From Suillus spraguei (Eukaryota; Basidiomycota; Agaricomycetes; Boletales; Suillaceae): a stretch of 64,000 nt of DNA. A program made the translations under genes and the position numbers. Position 1 is the first letter of the stretch. Each line of letters begins with the position of its first letter. The notes under the pieces were generated by a model. That model saw nothing but the letters and a program-made list of their open reading frames with translations. It made no database searches and was not told the DNA's origin. The stretch is from positions 372,001-436,000 of the forward strand of contig JABCPU010000005.1 of NCBI GenBank assembly GCA_016800925.1. The letters are read 5' to 3'. Below, piece after piece: positions 21,913 to 32,686 of this stretch.

Positions 21913-22867
21913 TTACTGGGCATGTAAATGCCTGAATGCAGAACTATTAAGAACATGAATCTTGAAGCAGTCGGAGTGGACATACCGTCCGAGAACTTTG
22001 TTCATCCGAAACATGTCAACCTTTTCAGTACCGAAGACAGCTCGCATATTGTCGTCGCACATGATCTCACGCCTATTGGAAGGGTTTTGGAGTTCATGAC
22101 CACGAATATATTCCCATAGTCTCTTCACGACTTGGGGGCGCGAGAGCTTGTCCACGCCAACAACCACTGATAAAGATTCGCTGTAAAATAAAGAAAAGAT
22201 GAGGATATCGCACGGTAACGAAAAACGTAGAACAGGGGCATTTGAAGCACCTCAGGATATATTCCTTCGCGAAACCCCCCCTTGCACCTCCGCTGCGTTT
22301 CTTCTTTGGCTTATCCTCATCTTCGCCCTCGTCCTCGGCATCAGAATCAACCAAGGCCGCACTCTTCTTCGCCTTGCGCTTCTTGGGTGTGGCAGATGTG
22401 CCGTTTGATGCGCCACGCCGCGACCGGGAGTTGAGTTCTGATGCAAGTTTCCTAGCCATCTCAGCATCAGCCTCCTCGACGCTTTTCGCAGCGCCCTTCT
22501 TTTTCTTTGTCGGGGGTTTGATATCATCCTCTTCTGATGCTTCTGCGTCCCGCTTCTCCACAGCATCATCTTGGTCGTCCGTAGCCTCCCCTTGATCTTC
22601 TTGTTCCGTGCCTTCATCTGTCTCTTCCTCGTGTTTCCTCTTTGATTCGTCTGGTTGCGCCTGCCGACTAACACCCTCATAGATACTCGAAATCATAGCG
22701 TCCACCTCTGTCCTCCTTTCCTTCAGTCCTCGAGCGGTCAGACCCAACGCACTGTCCTCCAACAACTTCTGTCGAACTCCCTTTGCGCTAATGGTGCTCA
22801 AATCAACACCGGGAGCAGTGAGGATGCGCATAATGGGGCCTTCGAGATCTTCCAGGTTGAAGCTCAT
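21913..22867 (-). CDS. DEK_C and SWIB/MDM2 domain protein (yeast UAF30/TRI1-like)
   Basis: Exons 22867-22251, 22180-21986 and 21931-21913 total 831 nt, 276 residues. The N-terminus (MSFNLEDLEGPIMRILTAPG to about residue 65) is a DEK_C-type helical domain. Next comes an acidic and Lys-rich linker (EEETDEGTEQEDQGE, PTKKKKGAAK, TPKKRKAKKSAALVDSDAED) with likely nuclear localisation signals. The C-terminal SWIB domain reads VVVGVDKLSRPQVVKRLWEY, IRGHELQNPSNRREIMCDDN and FRMNKVLGRHLHAQ. The last intron matters: without it the protein would end in an unrelated 20-residue tail. UAF30 belongs to the RNA polymerase I upstream activation factor and TRI1 is its paralogue; which role applies here is unknown. 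The gene lies about 320 bp from the HRD3 3' end on the same strand. Confidence 0.9.
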
Positions 22868-23188
22868 AGTGGCAATGGTGCTGTGTGCCAGCTCAGGCGT
22901 CGTAAGGGTGAATCACTGCTCGAGGTTCGAAAGGGGGTCTAATCAGGAGACCCGGAAAGTGTAAACTTGTAGTTGTGCTTGAGTTATGCCCGAGTTTACG
23001 CTGATTCCCAGGCTGACGTTTATCTCGAATCTCGACAGTTCAACAACCCGCGGTGCCCGCACAAGGGGTTGAAGGGCCAAATATCCATAAATAGGTGGCG
23101 GCAAAGATGTTTCAAATCGGATGCAGTGACTACGTTTTGATGTGCTGTCATGGCTATATACTTACATATACGAATTACGTGCGATGCG

Positions 23189-26100
23189 CTAGTGCACGAT
23201 ATGCCATTCCTGCCGCGCTGGATCGCCTGGTGGCGGGAACACCCCCAAATCTCTCTGACCCCCTTGGTCTTGCTGCTGTTCCTGTTCCTGCCCTCTAGTT
23301 CTACGCACGATACGTGTGCGGACGTAGATCAGGAGCGCGACAAGAATACAGAGAGCCACCAATAACAGCGTCTCCGTAAGCTCATCTACTTCTTCCTCCC
23401 GTTGGTGTCCACCACGAATAGCAGCTTCAAAATAGTCCTCGGGACCAAAATCGGCGTTCCTTTCATTGTCCGCGTTCCTTCTTTCTCGTGCCCACTGTGT
23501 TTGAGGATAAGAAAGCATGTGACAAAATGATGGAGGAAATACTCACTTGGACTGGATCATCTTCCTCATCGGCAGCAGCAGCTGCACGAGCGGCTTCGCC
23601 CTGCCTCCGCCTGCGGAAATCTTCGCTGGCTTTGCCTATATACCACTTCCCGTCATCCTCAGACTCTTCGACGACCCTTTCCTCCTTGTGGGGAGCAGCT
23701 TGTGCACCGCCATCTTTTTGAGAAGTGTCTTTGGAACCGCTATCTATTTCCCGTTTCGAGCGACCCCTTTCTGCTACAGACACTGGAAACGTATTAGTCG
23801 AGATTGCAGACTACAGCGAAACGCGTGCCGCACTTTTGTCTGCATCATATTTCCACAAATTGAGACCATCTTTGCCACCCTGAAGAGTGTACCAAAGACT
23901 CCGAGCATACAACTTGACTAGAGAGAGTAGCACAGGCAGATACGCCTCGCTATTCGTCTCAACCGCCATATCATAATGCCTCTTCGCAAGATGGAAATCC
24001 TACCACGGGTGTTCATGAACCACGAGTAACATTCGAGAATCAGAAATTCTCACCTGAGGCACGCCGATGCCGTTCTCGTACATCCAGCCTAGATTCCACA
24101 TCGCTAGCGCACTGACCGACGTATCGGCAGCGCTCTGATAATACTTGGCTGCTTTTTCCCATCTAAGTGCCTCGGGTTCATCGGGAACACCAAGACCGTG
24201 GTAATAGTAGTCACCGACTTTGACTAGTGCATCAATATTTCGTTGGGCAGCGGAACGCGTCCACTGAGTGAGGGCAAGGAGAGCGGTATCGTTGGATGCC
24301 TCAATAGGGGCGAACCGTGTGAGACGAAGCATGCTTCGATCTGTAAATAGATCAGCTTGCGAAGGTCTCGGCTTTTCATTTGGGCTTACCTTGGTCTAGA
24401 ACGTAAGCTAGATTGTTTTGTGCCATCTCAGACCCTCTCTCCGCCGCAACCCACCATTTAAGGATCGCAATTTCCTTGCCACGCTCAGTGCCGCTATACC
24501 AGGCAGCTTCGGCGTCTGTCAGGAGGTCATCATCCCAAACTCCTCGTTCGGCAACAAGTTTGAAGAACGAAACCGCAGAAGCACAGAAGCCTCCTGCGAA
24601 ATCTTGATTTGCAATACGCATGTTTAGCGTGTGAATCTTCGCAAGGTAAAAGTGAGCTTCGAATGTTGAGCCAAAGCGCACTGCGGCTTCGAAGTACGTG
24701 ATAGCAAGCTTGAATTCGCCACGGTCTGTTTATTATTGAGCAAATACAAGCGTTAGTTAAAGGGAATATAGGCTCACGATAGTTGTACTTTCCGAGATTG
24801 ACGTGAGCCTCTGCGAGTTCCTGACCTGCGGCCTTACTGATATGTATAAGGGCTACCTTCATATCCTGGCGCCCAGGCACTAATCCGTCTCTCCACATGA
24901 CACCCAATAGATTATGACATTCCCTGTCATCAAATTCGGCCCCTCGCTCAAACCACATCATGGCCATTGCGTAGTCTTGCTTCACGCCCTCACCCCGGAG
25001 ATACATCCGCCCGAGATATGCCGCACTCTTTGGTGCGTATCCAGCCTGCTTGACGTTTTCAGCCTTGTAACCAGGTGCATTATGCTGCAAGGGGTTGGTA
25101 GGGTCACGAGGCCAGACCTGCCGTGTGATTTGGAGGAAGTAAAACTGAGCTTGTTGGAAGTCTTGGGGGATGCGCCCAACCCCCTCCGCGCCAGAACCAA
25201 TACCACCTGCAGAAGAGTAGATGCTACCCTGGTAATAGATCTTCCCCAACTTGTACGCAAAGTCTGTTTCTCCTCTGTCGGCGTTGAACTAGACTTACAT
25301 AAGTAGAAAGAATGACGCCGCAGACGAAAGAAACGTACAATGTAGTACTCGAGAACGTCATCCCACGTCTCGCCAGCACTCTGCGCTAGGCCAGCCTTAA
25401 CAGCGGGCTTAATGATGTTCAGGCCTGTGGATGCAACGCTGGCGCCCGGTCCGAACACGCCCCCATCTAAATCAGACAGCCGTGTTGCGGTCTGCGGCAG
25501 GGTCTGGCCACCAGGGGGACCTGACAAGAACATTGACATCGCTAGAATGCTTTGTAAGAACTTCGGAAGCTCGGAAACTATCGTTCATTCACCTTCATCT
25601 GCAGCAGCCTCGTACCATTCGACTGCGCGTCCGCAGTCTTCAACTGTGCCGATACCGCTCCAGTACCGATAACCCATAGCCATCTGTGCACCTTTGTGAC
25701 CGCCCTGTGCAGCAAATGTGTAATACAATAATGCTTGGGCTTGGTCAATGGGAACGACATCTGCGTAACCTGTTGCATGGAAGAAGGCAAGAAGGGCTTG
25801 GGAGGAAGCGTTGCCTGTCAGTGATGCGTGGTGCAAGAGCGAATCGTATGCGAGCTTAGGGTCGGATGGAAAATGGGAGCTCGGAGGGAACTCAATACAT
25901 AAGTTAGCACATTAGGTATTGGAACACGTGGAAGCGGGGCCTACCAGAGATATGTACCCAAGCGTGAAAAGTGCATCCACATTCCCTAGTTCAGCGGAAT
26001 GTTGCAGGAGATCCACCACCTTTATTGCTTTTCCGCGCATCTCTTCATCTCTTCTCCTCGCAGCACTTCCACTTGGTCCACCGAACAGACGGAAAAGAAA

Positions 26101-26660
26101 GAATTGTTGACGAAGTTTCAGTGCTATACGGATTGCACTTCCTAGAGGGCCTTGGCCTTGTGGATTGGGAAGGAACGCAGAGAGAAGAGAGGGTGTTGTA
26201 GTAGTCGGTTGGGAGAATAAGTTGTGGGTATGCGACGGTGGATGTGCAGTTAGGTTAGAAAGTGTGAATAGAGCAGATTTGTATGCTCTTGTCGCTGCGT
26301 GATACGTGTTAGATTTCTGAAGCACCGGAAGAGATTCTACTCACCCTCTGCACTCTGGTCAAGCTCTGGTTCTAAATATACGGTAGCCTATACAAGAATG
26401 AGTACTGTCCAAACACGCGGATATCCTGGATCTGCCTGCATACGTCATTGGGGACTTGGACATTTTGTTGCACACCAGAGTTCAGTTCCAACTGAGTGGT
26501 TTCTATGCCATCCTAAAGAATACATTAGTGCTCGTGACCGTGCAAATATCATAACACTCACAGTTTGAGGTTGGGCTGAGGCTGAAAACGAAGCAAGTGC
26601 GACTAAGCCAAAGGCTAACCACGTTGCCCGCCTTGAAGTTGCATTTTTTCGAGGGCTCAT
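23189..26660 (-). CDS. HRD3: HRD3/SEL1L-type ERAD ubiquitin-ligase subunit
   Basis: ER membrane protein that hands misfolded glycoproteins to the HRD1 ligase. Eleven exons: 26660-26562, 26387-26345, 26294-25945, 25890-25593, 25541-25339, 25288-24778, 24725-24390, 24340-24054, 23999-23834, 23782-23547 and 23494-23189. They total 2835 nt, exactly 945 codons. Residues 10-30 form a signal peptide (WLAFGLVALASFSASA). Many Sel1-type repeats follow, such as ALLYYTFAAQGGHKGAQMAM, AAYLGRMYLRGEGVKQDYAM, HNLLGVMWRDGLV and ALAMWNLGWMYENGIGV. Near the C-terminus is one membrane span (TLLLVALCILVALLIYV) with a short Gln-rich cytosolic tail. The first intron of 174 nt contains an in-frame 69-nt stretch with good splice signals that could be another exon. 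The exon 1 region has a degraded copy at 45.5 kb. Confidence 0.93.
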
Positions 26661-28870
26661 GGCTTCATGAATAGCTGTAGCCTTGAAGAATCTTACAAGC
26701 CGTTTGCAGTAATTGTCACTTGGTCAAACGAGCCACGAGTGAATATGACACTAGCACTGGGTTAGGACCACTTTCGGAAATGCCACGTTTGCAAGTGTAC
26801 CTTGTCTGATAAGATAACGTAACATTGACCATACTAAGTCAGACCAACGGAGTCTTGCATTCCATTCTACCCATCTTCATTAGACCGCGATTCCAGAAAT
26901 TTATATAAGGTGCACGCTGAGACTCTCGGGAGTCCGGAATGAAATTTGGCAAGTAAGCGGTAACCACGATCACCGAACAAAATGCAACTTGCGTTGATCA
27001 CAGAAGTAGTAGTCTGCCACATTAATAACCAACGGCCCCAACAACGGTGAGCTTGGGTGGGAACGAGTATGTTAGGGAATGATGGCCTGTTCTGCGTGCC
27101 CAAGTTGCGCTTAATTCAAGTTAGTAATACATAACATGCCCAATACCTCAAATTTGCGTAGCTAACAGCTGCAGTATGATACAGTAGAGCTCCGGTGTCG
27201 TTCTTCTTGACCCAATTGCCTCCCAGACCACGACGTCAACACCGAATATATATAAATATGAAGTTTGAACAGAAAATTGGCAAGCAGGTACCACGACCGT
27301 GATTCATGAGTGGACAACGTGTTGCTGAATTCATTAAAGACACGAACTTAAAGCACTCCCAAAAAATCACTTCTTGGTCGAATGTAATACTAAGTGGCGA
27401 CCAGTGGCATCTCGTATCACATTGATAACGGGTGTGTGCTACATAAATTTGGCCACCCCGTGGCTCAAGCAATGTCCCTTACGTTGGCACGAGTATCACT
27501 GTGCTTCATATCCGAACAGCGTTTAGTATAATGTTTCACACTATCACTGAAGCCAAACCAATCATTGGCTATCTGTAGGCTGCAGCAGGTTCCTACTGCA
27601 TCCGCAGCTGGGGTGCAGTAAAAACGTTTCGCAAAGAATGTCACGTTATCGGCGGAATTATATTATATGAATTTGTAAAATGAGATGCGGCCAGCTACTG
27701 TGACTGTGACTTTGTACACTGATCGACAGATAGTACTGGTGACTTGCGACAATATCTACTATCTATGCTCGTCCTAGATAGCAGACCGCCTGACGAAGCC
27801 TGGAGCGCTGTATGAACATTGAAATTGGTGCAGCAGTTTAATACTTGCCATTGGGGTGACCAACTAAAAATACTACTTTGTGGGGATGTCACGGTAGTTC
27901 ACAAATTAGATCTTGCAAGTTTAGTCAGACTAAAATTTATTAGTTCTCATATTTCTGTTACTCGCTTGGAAAGCTTTTTTCTTGAATAATTTCGCGAACA
28001 AAGAGAGTTATCATACATTCAGGATCGAGTTTGTCTTACCAGTCAGATGCTGAACATTGCTCATCTCCAGTTCGAACTTTGAGGTCGTAAGCGTTCGTAG
28101 GCCATCAATAACGTCATTGCGTGAGTTTCATTTCAGTGGTTTTGCAGGTGCGGCTGGCTTACTATGTACAGTACCATGACATCACAGAATGATGATCACC
28201 ACATAAACGCCGAGGCCTCCCTGACTCGGAGGAAATGCAGATGCCAAGATGCGACACAGCACTGCGAGAGTCATTATTATCATAGAAGCGAGATCTAGCA
28301 TGTGGCGGCATGTCCAGCATCGTCTACTCCCATAGACAAAATCTCGGTGTTACGAAGCGTTCTCGTTAGATGAGGTGCGGGCCTCATGGTCGAATAAAAG
28401 GCCAACCTTGCGACAATACTCTGTCCCACCTGCAACCATCTGTCCACCCAACCGTACACTACACTTATGGTGGGTCATGAATACTGATGGTCTGGCTGAC
28501 CCTAGATGGGTTCCGTTACAGCGTCGCACAGACCATTTACTCCCACTGTTCACAGAGGCTCAGCAGTGGTGGTCCTAAACGGAACGAGCAGTAGGGGTAG
28601 CAACAGCCCCCCCCCCGACAAGAGTTTTCACAGGCTCAACCGCTACAATCCCCACGCTCTTCTAGCCTCCCTCTACTCCAGCTAATAGACTTCGGCAGGT
28701 GCTAAGGAGGTGGTCAGACTCGATGGCGCTCTTCTGGACGCTTCTCACATGGGCTTCGCTTCCCCGTCAGTTCCCTAATCAAGTGGGAATAGGTGGACAT
28801 GCTTGAAGCATATGAAAAACAATGATCCTGCAAAAGAACAACGAACAGATAGAGTGCCCGCACTCTGTCG
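26510..28870. repeat. Segmental duplication, copy 1: HRD3 5' end and upstream region
   Basis: This stretch recurs with the same order, but many substitutions and indels, at about 45490-46850. Anchors include TTTGAGGTTGGGCTGAGG (26565 and 45534), AATTGTCACTTGG (26713 and 45597), GATAAGATAACGTAA (26808 and 45697), TCATATCCGAACA (27507 and 46470), and TGGACATGCTTGAAGCAT (28794 and 46728). Apart from HRD3 exon 1 it holds no recognisable gene; short ORFs at 26867-27103 and 27236-27472 are not conserved. Two internal sub-repeats carry the word TTGGCAAG with similar surroundings (26947 and 27276). Confidence 0.75.
28594..28790. repeat. Dispersed repeat, copy 2 (GGGGTAGC family, SINE-like)
   Basis: Diverged second copy of the repeat at 12121-12340, sharing GGGGTAGC, CCGCTACAATCCCC, GGCAGGTGCTAAGG, CTTCTGGACGCTTC and GGGCTTCGCT in the same order. 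Its B-box-like segment is degraded and it contains a run of ten C. It lies inside the duplicated upstream region of HRD3 but is absent from the copy at 46.7 kb, so it probably inserted after or was lost from one copy. Confidence 0.5.
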
Positions 28871-29697
28871 CTCCATTCACCATCCCTATTTTCCACGAGA
28901 CAGAAATAGTGCCGATAAGTGTGAAACTCGTGAAGCACTTACCACAGCTACAGTACTAAAAGTTAGTTATGCGCAAGACCGGTCTCCTCTTGTGTTCTGG
29001 TCCCAGGTGCCAGAGTTTGAGGTACTGCCCGTGTCTATGCATTGGACAACATTGCGCAGCCAAATTCATGCTGCGTTACGACAGGTTTGTTTCGAGAGGC
29101 CTGACGTCATTACGTGCTCATTATGACGTACGCCTAGTACACCCATTCATTCATATGGTCACTGCGTCGCCTGGCTGGGCCGAAGATCGGATCACAAGGT
29201 GTGAACTCGAAGACACGCAACCTCTGGATGTTCGACTTTAGTTAGAGCGCATATTGTCCGCCCTCTGAGTGTTCCCCCAACTTGACCATTAGGAATTTTG
29301 CCCCGCGGCTTATTTCTGCCGATTCCAAGCAAGGTAAATGTCCGCGTTCAGATTTGATTCGTTTTTGGTTGACTTGATCTTGTACCATGCTTCCTTACAC
29401 TAATGTCAGTGCATATCTGACTGCTTTAAGTTCTAGATTGATGAAAATAGGTGTTGTCACACCTTGCGGCTATTTGAGGGGTTTCTTCCCCAATCCTTTG
29501 GACCTTGGCAAATGTTCGCGACGGTTGCAATCGATCAGCTTGCAGGCCTCAATTGAGCCTCGCTCGCAAAATTTTCTGTTCCGCTTCCAATGGACTCGGG
29601 TCAATCGAGGGCTCGCGATGCATCGTAGGTAAGTATGCTAATTTCTGACACATATTAGCATATATAATACCATATCGGAAGGCACTGTCGGTAGTAC
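28871..29697. other. No gene recognised
   Basis: ORFs of 80-107 codons on the plus strand show no family signature and no consistent splice pattern. I see no repeat boundary. Confidence 0.35.
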
Positions 29698-29757
29698 CTT
29701 CCCATGTTCCCAATGAACTTCCCATGTTCCCAATGAACTTCCCATGTTCCCAATGAA
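29698..29757. repeat. Three perfect tandem copies of a 20-bp unit
   Basis: CTTCCCATGTTCCCAATGAA is repeated three times without change. Likely replication slippage; no function seen. Confidence 0.95.
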
Positions 29758-30054
29758 TATTTTCATATACATAGCACTGCTTTCCGCGATGTACTTCCGG
29801 TGAGAAGTTTTTTTATAGCCCTCGTATTTTCTTTTGCAAATCTGAAGACTTACGGATTCATGGGTTCTTTATATACATCTGATTTTTCAGAGGTTTTGTC
29901 TCAGAGGAAAGCCGAAAAAAACTCTAATCTAATTTCTACTGATTGCCTTGACATTGTTTACAGGCGAATTTAAGGCCTGTGTAAGTAACTGGCTCGGTAA
30001 CTCCGTACATATCCAAGATGATCGCCTGAAGCGGTGTTGTTGGTGGTGACGGAG

Positions 30055-31251
30055 CTAATGCTTAGTTTTTGAGAATGCCTCTTCGATAGAGCCGAGATTT
30101 GATGAGTTTGGTGGTGGATACTCGATACGCACACTTGGAAATACCGAGACCCTATATGAAGGATACAAGATGATAAGTGAGTGAACACACCAAAACGGTC
30201 AGCTAGCTCGAGAATTCCAGTGCCGTCATGAATTCTGGCATTGTTCGTGACAAGGACACCAGTGAGAGGCCCGGGGTAGGCTGAACATATTGGTAGCTGG
30301 TCAAAAACTTTTGTTAGCTCTCGGTAAATAACCTGATTCATCCATGGTACTTACAACCACGTTCTCAAGCCACTCCAAGAACAGCTCTTGAGTCAGCTTG
30401 ACAATTGTTGTAGCAACAATCACATCTAATGCGAAATGTTCGCCATCTACACACAGATACCATTAATTTCTCTCTGCACGCTTGCATTTCTTCGCTCGTC
30501 CGTGGTGCCTACTGAGTGTCCACCCATCCTTCAATGTCTCAACAATGAGTCCTAACTCCGAGTCTGATGGTTCATATTGAGCCATGTGCGAGATGAACTC
30601 AGCACAGCAAGTCTCGTTGCATTCTGAGGCAGAACGCCCGAGTTTCTTGTAGTTTACACTGGCAGTTTGAGCTCGCGAAAGACTGTTGTGAGTAGATAAA
30701 TTTTTTTCAGGACCCAGGTGCATGAACTCATCCAAGAAGTGGTGGTCAGGATTTTTCTCTGACAAGACGCAACAAGCAATCGATATCCCCGCGATCCAAC
30801 ACACGCACACAACCACGTAGTGCTCTATGAGGTTGAGAGTTTACGACATCACCAGCTTCCCACGAGAGTTTCAAAATGCGCAACCAAGTCCGTCCCAAAA
30901 ATCCACAGCAATCCAGTGTATCTTGAATTTCGGAAGTAGTGTACCATGGAAAGTCATCAAGGTATCCACTGTCATTCTTCCACCAGTAAGCACCTTTGTG
31001 CGCAGACTGGGACACGGAATAGATGCTGTACGATGTTAGTTTTGGTGAACAAACGCGAATTTCGTGAAACACACCACGGATTGCAGGTGGATTTTGCCGC
31101 CGTGATATAGTACACTAGACTCATGTCGGAGTTTGATATGCTTGTTCCACTGATCTAGAAGTGTTGGGCATGTTAGCTCGGGGCAAGCAGGTCGGAGCTG
31201 CCGGGAAATCTGCTTGCAAATCCAATCGTGCACCAACTTCGACCATGGCAA
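30055..31251 (-). pseudogene. Tc1/mariner-type transposase relic (DDE_3)
   Basis: Fragments on the minus strand line up with fungal Tc1-like transposases. In order: a helix-turn-helix leader (DDFPWYTTSEIQDTLDCCGF, LRILKLSWEAGD); then after a frame break EKNPDHHFLDEFMHLG and MAQYEPSDSELGLIVETLKD, where a catalytic Asp is expected near the end; then after another break ALDVIVATTIVKLTQELFLE, where the first part of the catalytic core should be. After a GT-AG intron-like gap come LPICSAYPGPLTGVLVTNNA and RIHDGTGILELADRFGV, then RIEYPPPNSSNLGSIEEAFS, a corrupted form of the IEYLPPYSPDFNPIEEAFS motif. At least three frame changes make it non-functional. An additional 5' exon (MPWSKLVHDWICKQ, to 31251) joins plausibly but may be foreign. 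No terminal repeats were found. Confidence 0.65.
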
Positions 31252-31280
31252 ATAGTAGCTATATTTTAATTTGTGAACTC

Positions 31281-31317
<37 letters not shown>
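31281..31317. repeat. (TA)n(GA)n microsatellite
   Basis: Eight TA followed by about eleven GA units. It produces an artificial low-complexity ORF on both strands. Confidence 0.95.
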
Positions 31318-31730
31318 TCAAGCAACGAAAGTTCTGCAAAGCATGATAAAGGGAGTAGTGGGTCGGTGTAATGAATAACGAGTGAGCACTGAGGATACGA
31401 TAGCAAAATTCGAGTTTCCGTGATGTGAGGTATGGTTGAAATTTGAAACGGGCAGACTCGAGACATTGTGGTGCCGGGAAACTCCGACACTTTAGTTTCC
31501 TAATTGAGCGACTAAAAATGCCGTTTTGTAATTGGTAGGCCAGGTGTCATTCCGACTTGACTTCCACAGCTAATATGTCAAAATTCATGAAGACATCCTC
31601 CTGTTTTGCCAATGATGTCTACACGCTGCAATATCCGTGTTGGTCTGACAGGCCTACTCATGCACACTTCTTTGGCCCTCATGCTGGGGTCCCATTCTAT
31701 TAATCACAACAAGCTTGAAGGCCCATGATC
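31318..31730. other. 5' flank of zinc-motif gene 1
   Basis: No coding sequence. From about 31540 onward it is similar to 49735-49898 upstream of the fifth copy (shared CTAATATGTCAAAATTCA and GACAAGCTTGAAG), so the duplicated block starts here. Confidence 0.5.
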
Positions 31731-31737
31731 TATAAGA
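31731..31737 (+). promoter_or_regulatory. TATA-box candidate of zinc-motif gene 1
   Basis: TATAAGA 73 bp upstream of the ATG. The same position in the paralogue at 49973 carries TATAAAA at 49899-49905, and the surrounding words are conserved, supporting a core promoter. Confidence 0.5.
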
Positions 31738-31809
31738 CAAGTTTTCCTGAACTGGTTCCTTGTACGTCTCCCGCTCTTTTCTATTTCTTGATAATTTGGT
31801 CTGCTAGAG

Positions 31810-32686
31810 ATGGCATCGTTCCCTGCCCATGGCCATCAACTTGATGATTCGCAAGGTGTGCCTATACTTTTAAGGTGCATACATTTTAAATATTCTTTGA
31901 CTCGATTGACGAGACTCAGTAGTAGTGACACAAATGCGGCCTCTTTTGATGGCTACCGGGCCACTTATCCTTTTGAGAAGTGCGTTATTTTTCTTATAAT
32001 GTTGACGTTCACTGGTAATAATTTAGTTATTCTAGTCGAAACATAGCTGTGGCTGACGTTACCGTATGGCCTACTCATGTACTACGTGCGCCACAGCCTC
32101 GGCATCCATGCATCGGTGAGAAGATCCTTGATTCTCGATACCCTTCTTACTGGGTTGCTTTCATCTAGATACTTTGTCTGCCTCTTGCTCGTCAGTGGGC
32201 AACAAGGCGATCGGATTGAGCATCTCTCGACCTCCTGCTCCCATCCTCAATCATCTACAACGTCAACATACTCCCTGCTATAATAGCACTAGTTGCTCCA
32301 GGTCATCCCATATCGATCGCCCCAATACCGATGAGCACCACAGTACTCATCTTTGCTGTTGGGACAATGAAGGAACACCTTGCGGTCACGAGTTGCAGAC
32401 AATATCCAAGGATATTCTCGCCCACTTTCGCCAGCATCATCGCATTGATGTCGACCCAGGAGGTTCATTCACCTGTTCATGGATCACACCTCACGTTGGC
32501 TCAGGCCATTGTGGGAAGAAGCTGAAGATTGACAGCTTTAGCCGCCATATCATTACCCACCTCCGTATTAAATTCAGATGCTCCATTTGCAGGAAGAGGA
32601 TGGCTGCTCGGAATGATCTCGCTATCAAGCATTGTCGGGAGTACCTGGCTTGCTCTCAGGCAACCTTCGACACTATCACAGACTGA
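31810..32686 (+). CDS. C2H2-like zinc-motif protein 1 (subfamily A)
   Basis: Exons 31810-31979, 32036-32115 and 32169-32686 give 768 nt, 255 residues. The N-terminal half is low-complexity with a conserved middle exon (WPTHVLRAPQPRHP). The C-terminal half has three zinc-type motifs: CCWDNEGTPC with HFRQHH, CSWITPHVGSGHC with HIITH, and CSICRKR with an ending HCREY. The first two have wide Cys spacing and His pairs as in atypical C2H2 fingers; the third is C-x2-C. Such proteins may bind DNA or RNA, but no target is known. Splice signals are conserved in all paralogues (exon 2 ends G/GTGAGA), which supports the structure. It is one of seven copies in the window and pairs with copy 5 (49973) by sequence. 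Confidence 0.75.

Noticed and set aside
22242..22595. Ser-rich plus-strand ORF of 117 codons
   Set aside because: Antisense of the Lys/Glu-rich linker of the DEK_C-SWIB gene.
10708..26660. Secondary-metabolite or catabolic gene cluster
   Set aside because: The genes are unrelated housekeeping functions without a shared pathway, transporter or backbone enzyme.
28969..29632. Candidate plus-strand gene between duplicated blocks
   Set aside because: ORFs are short, not joined by convincing introns and without recognisable motifs.
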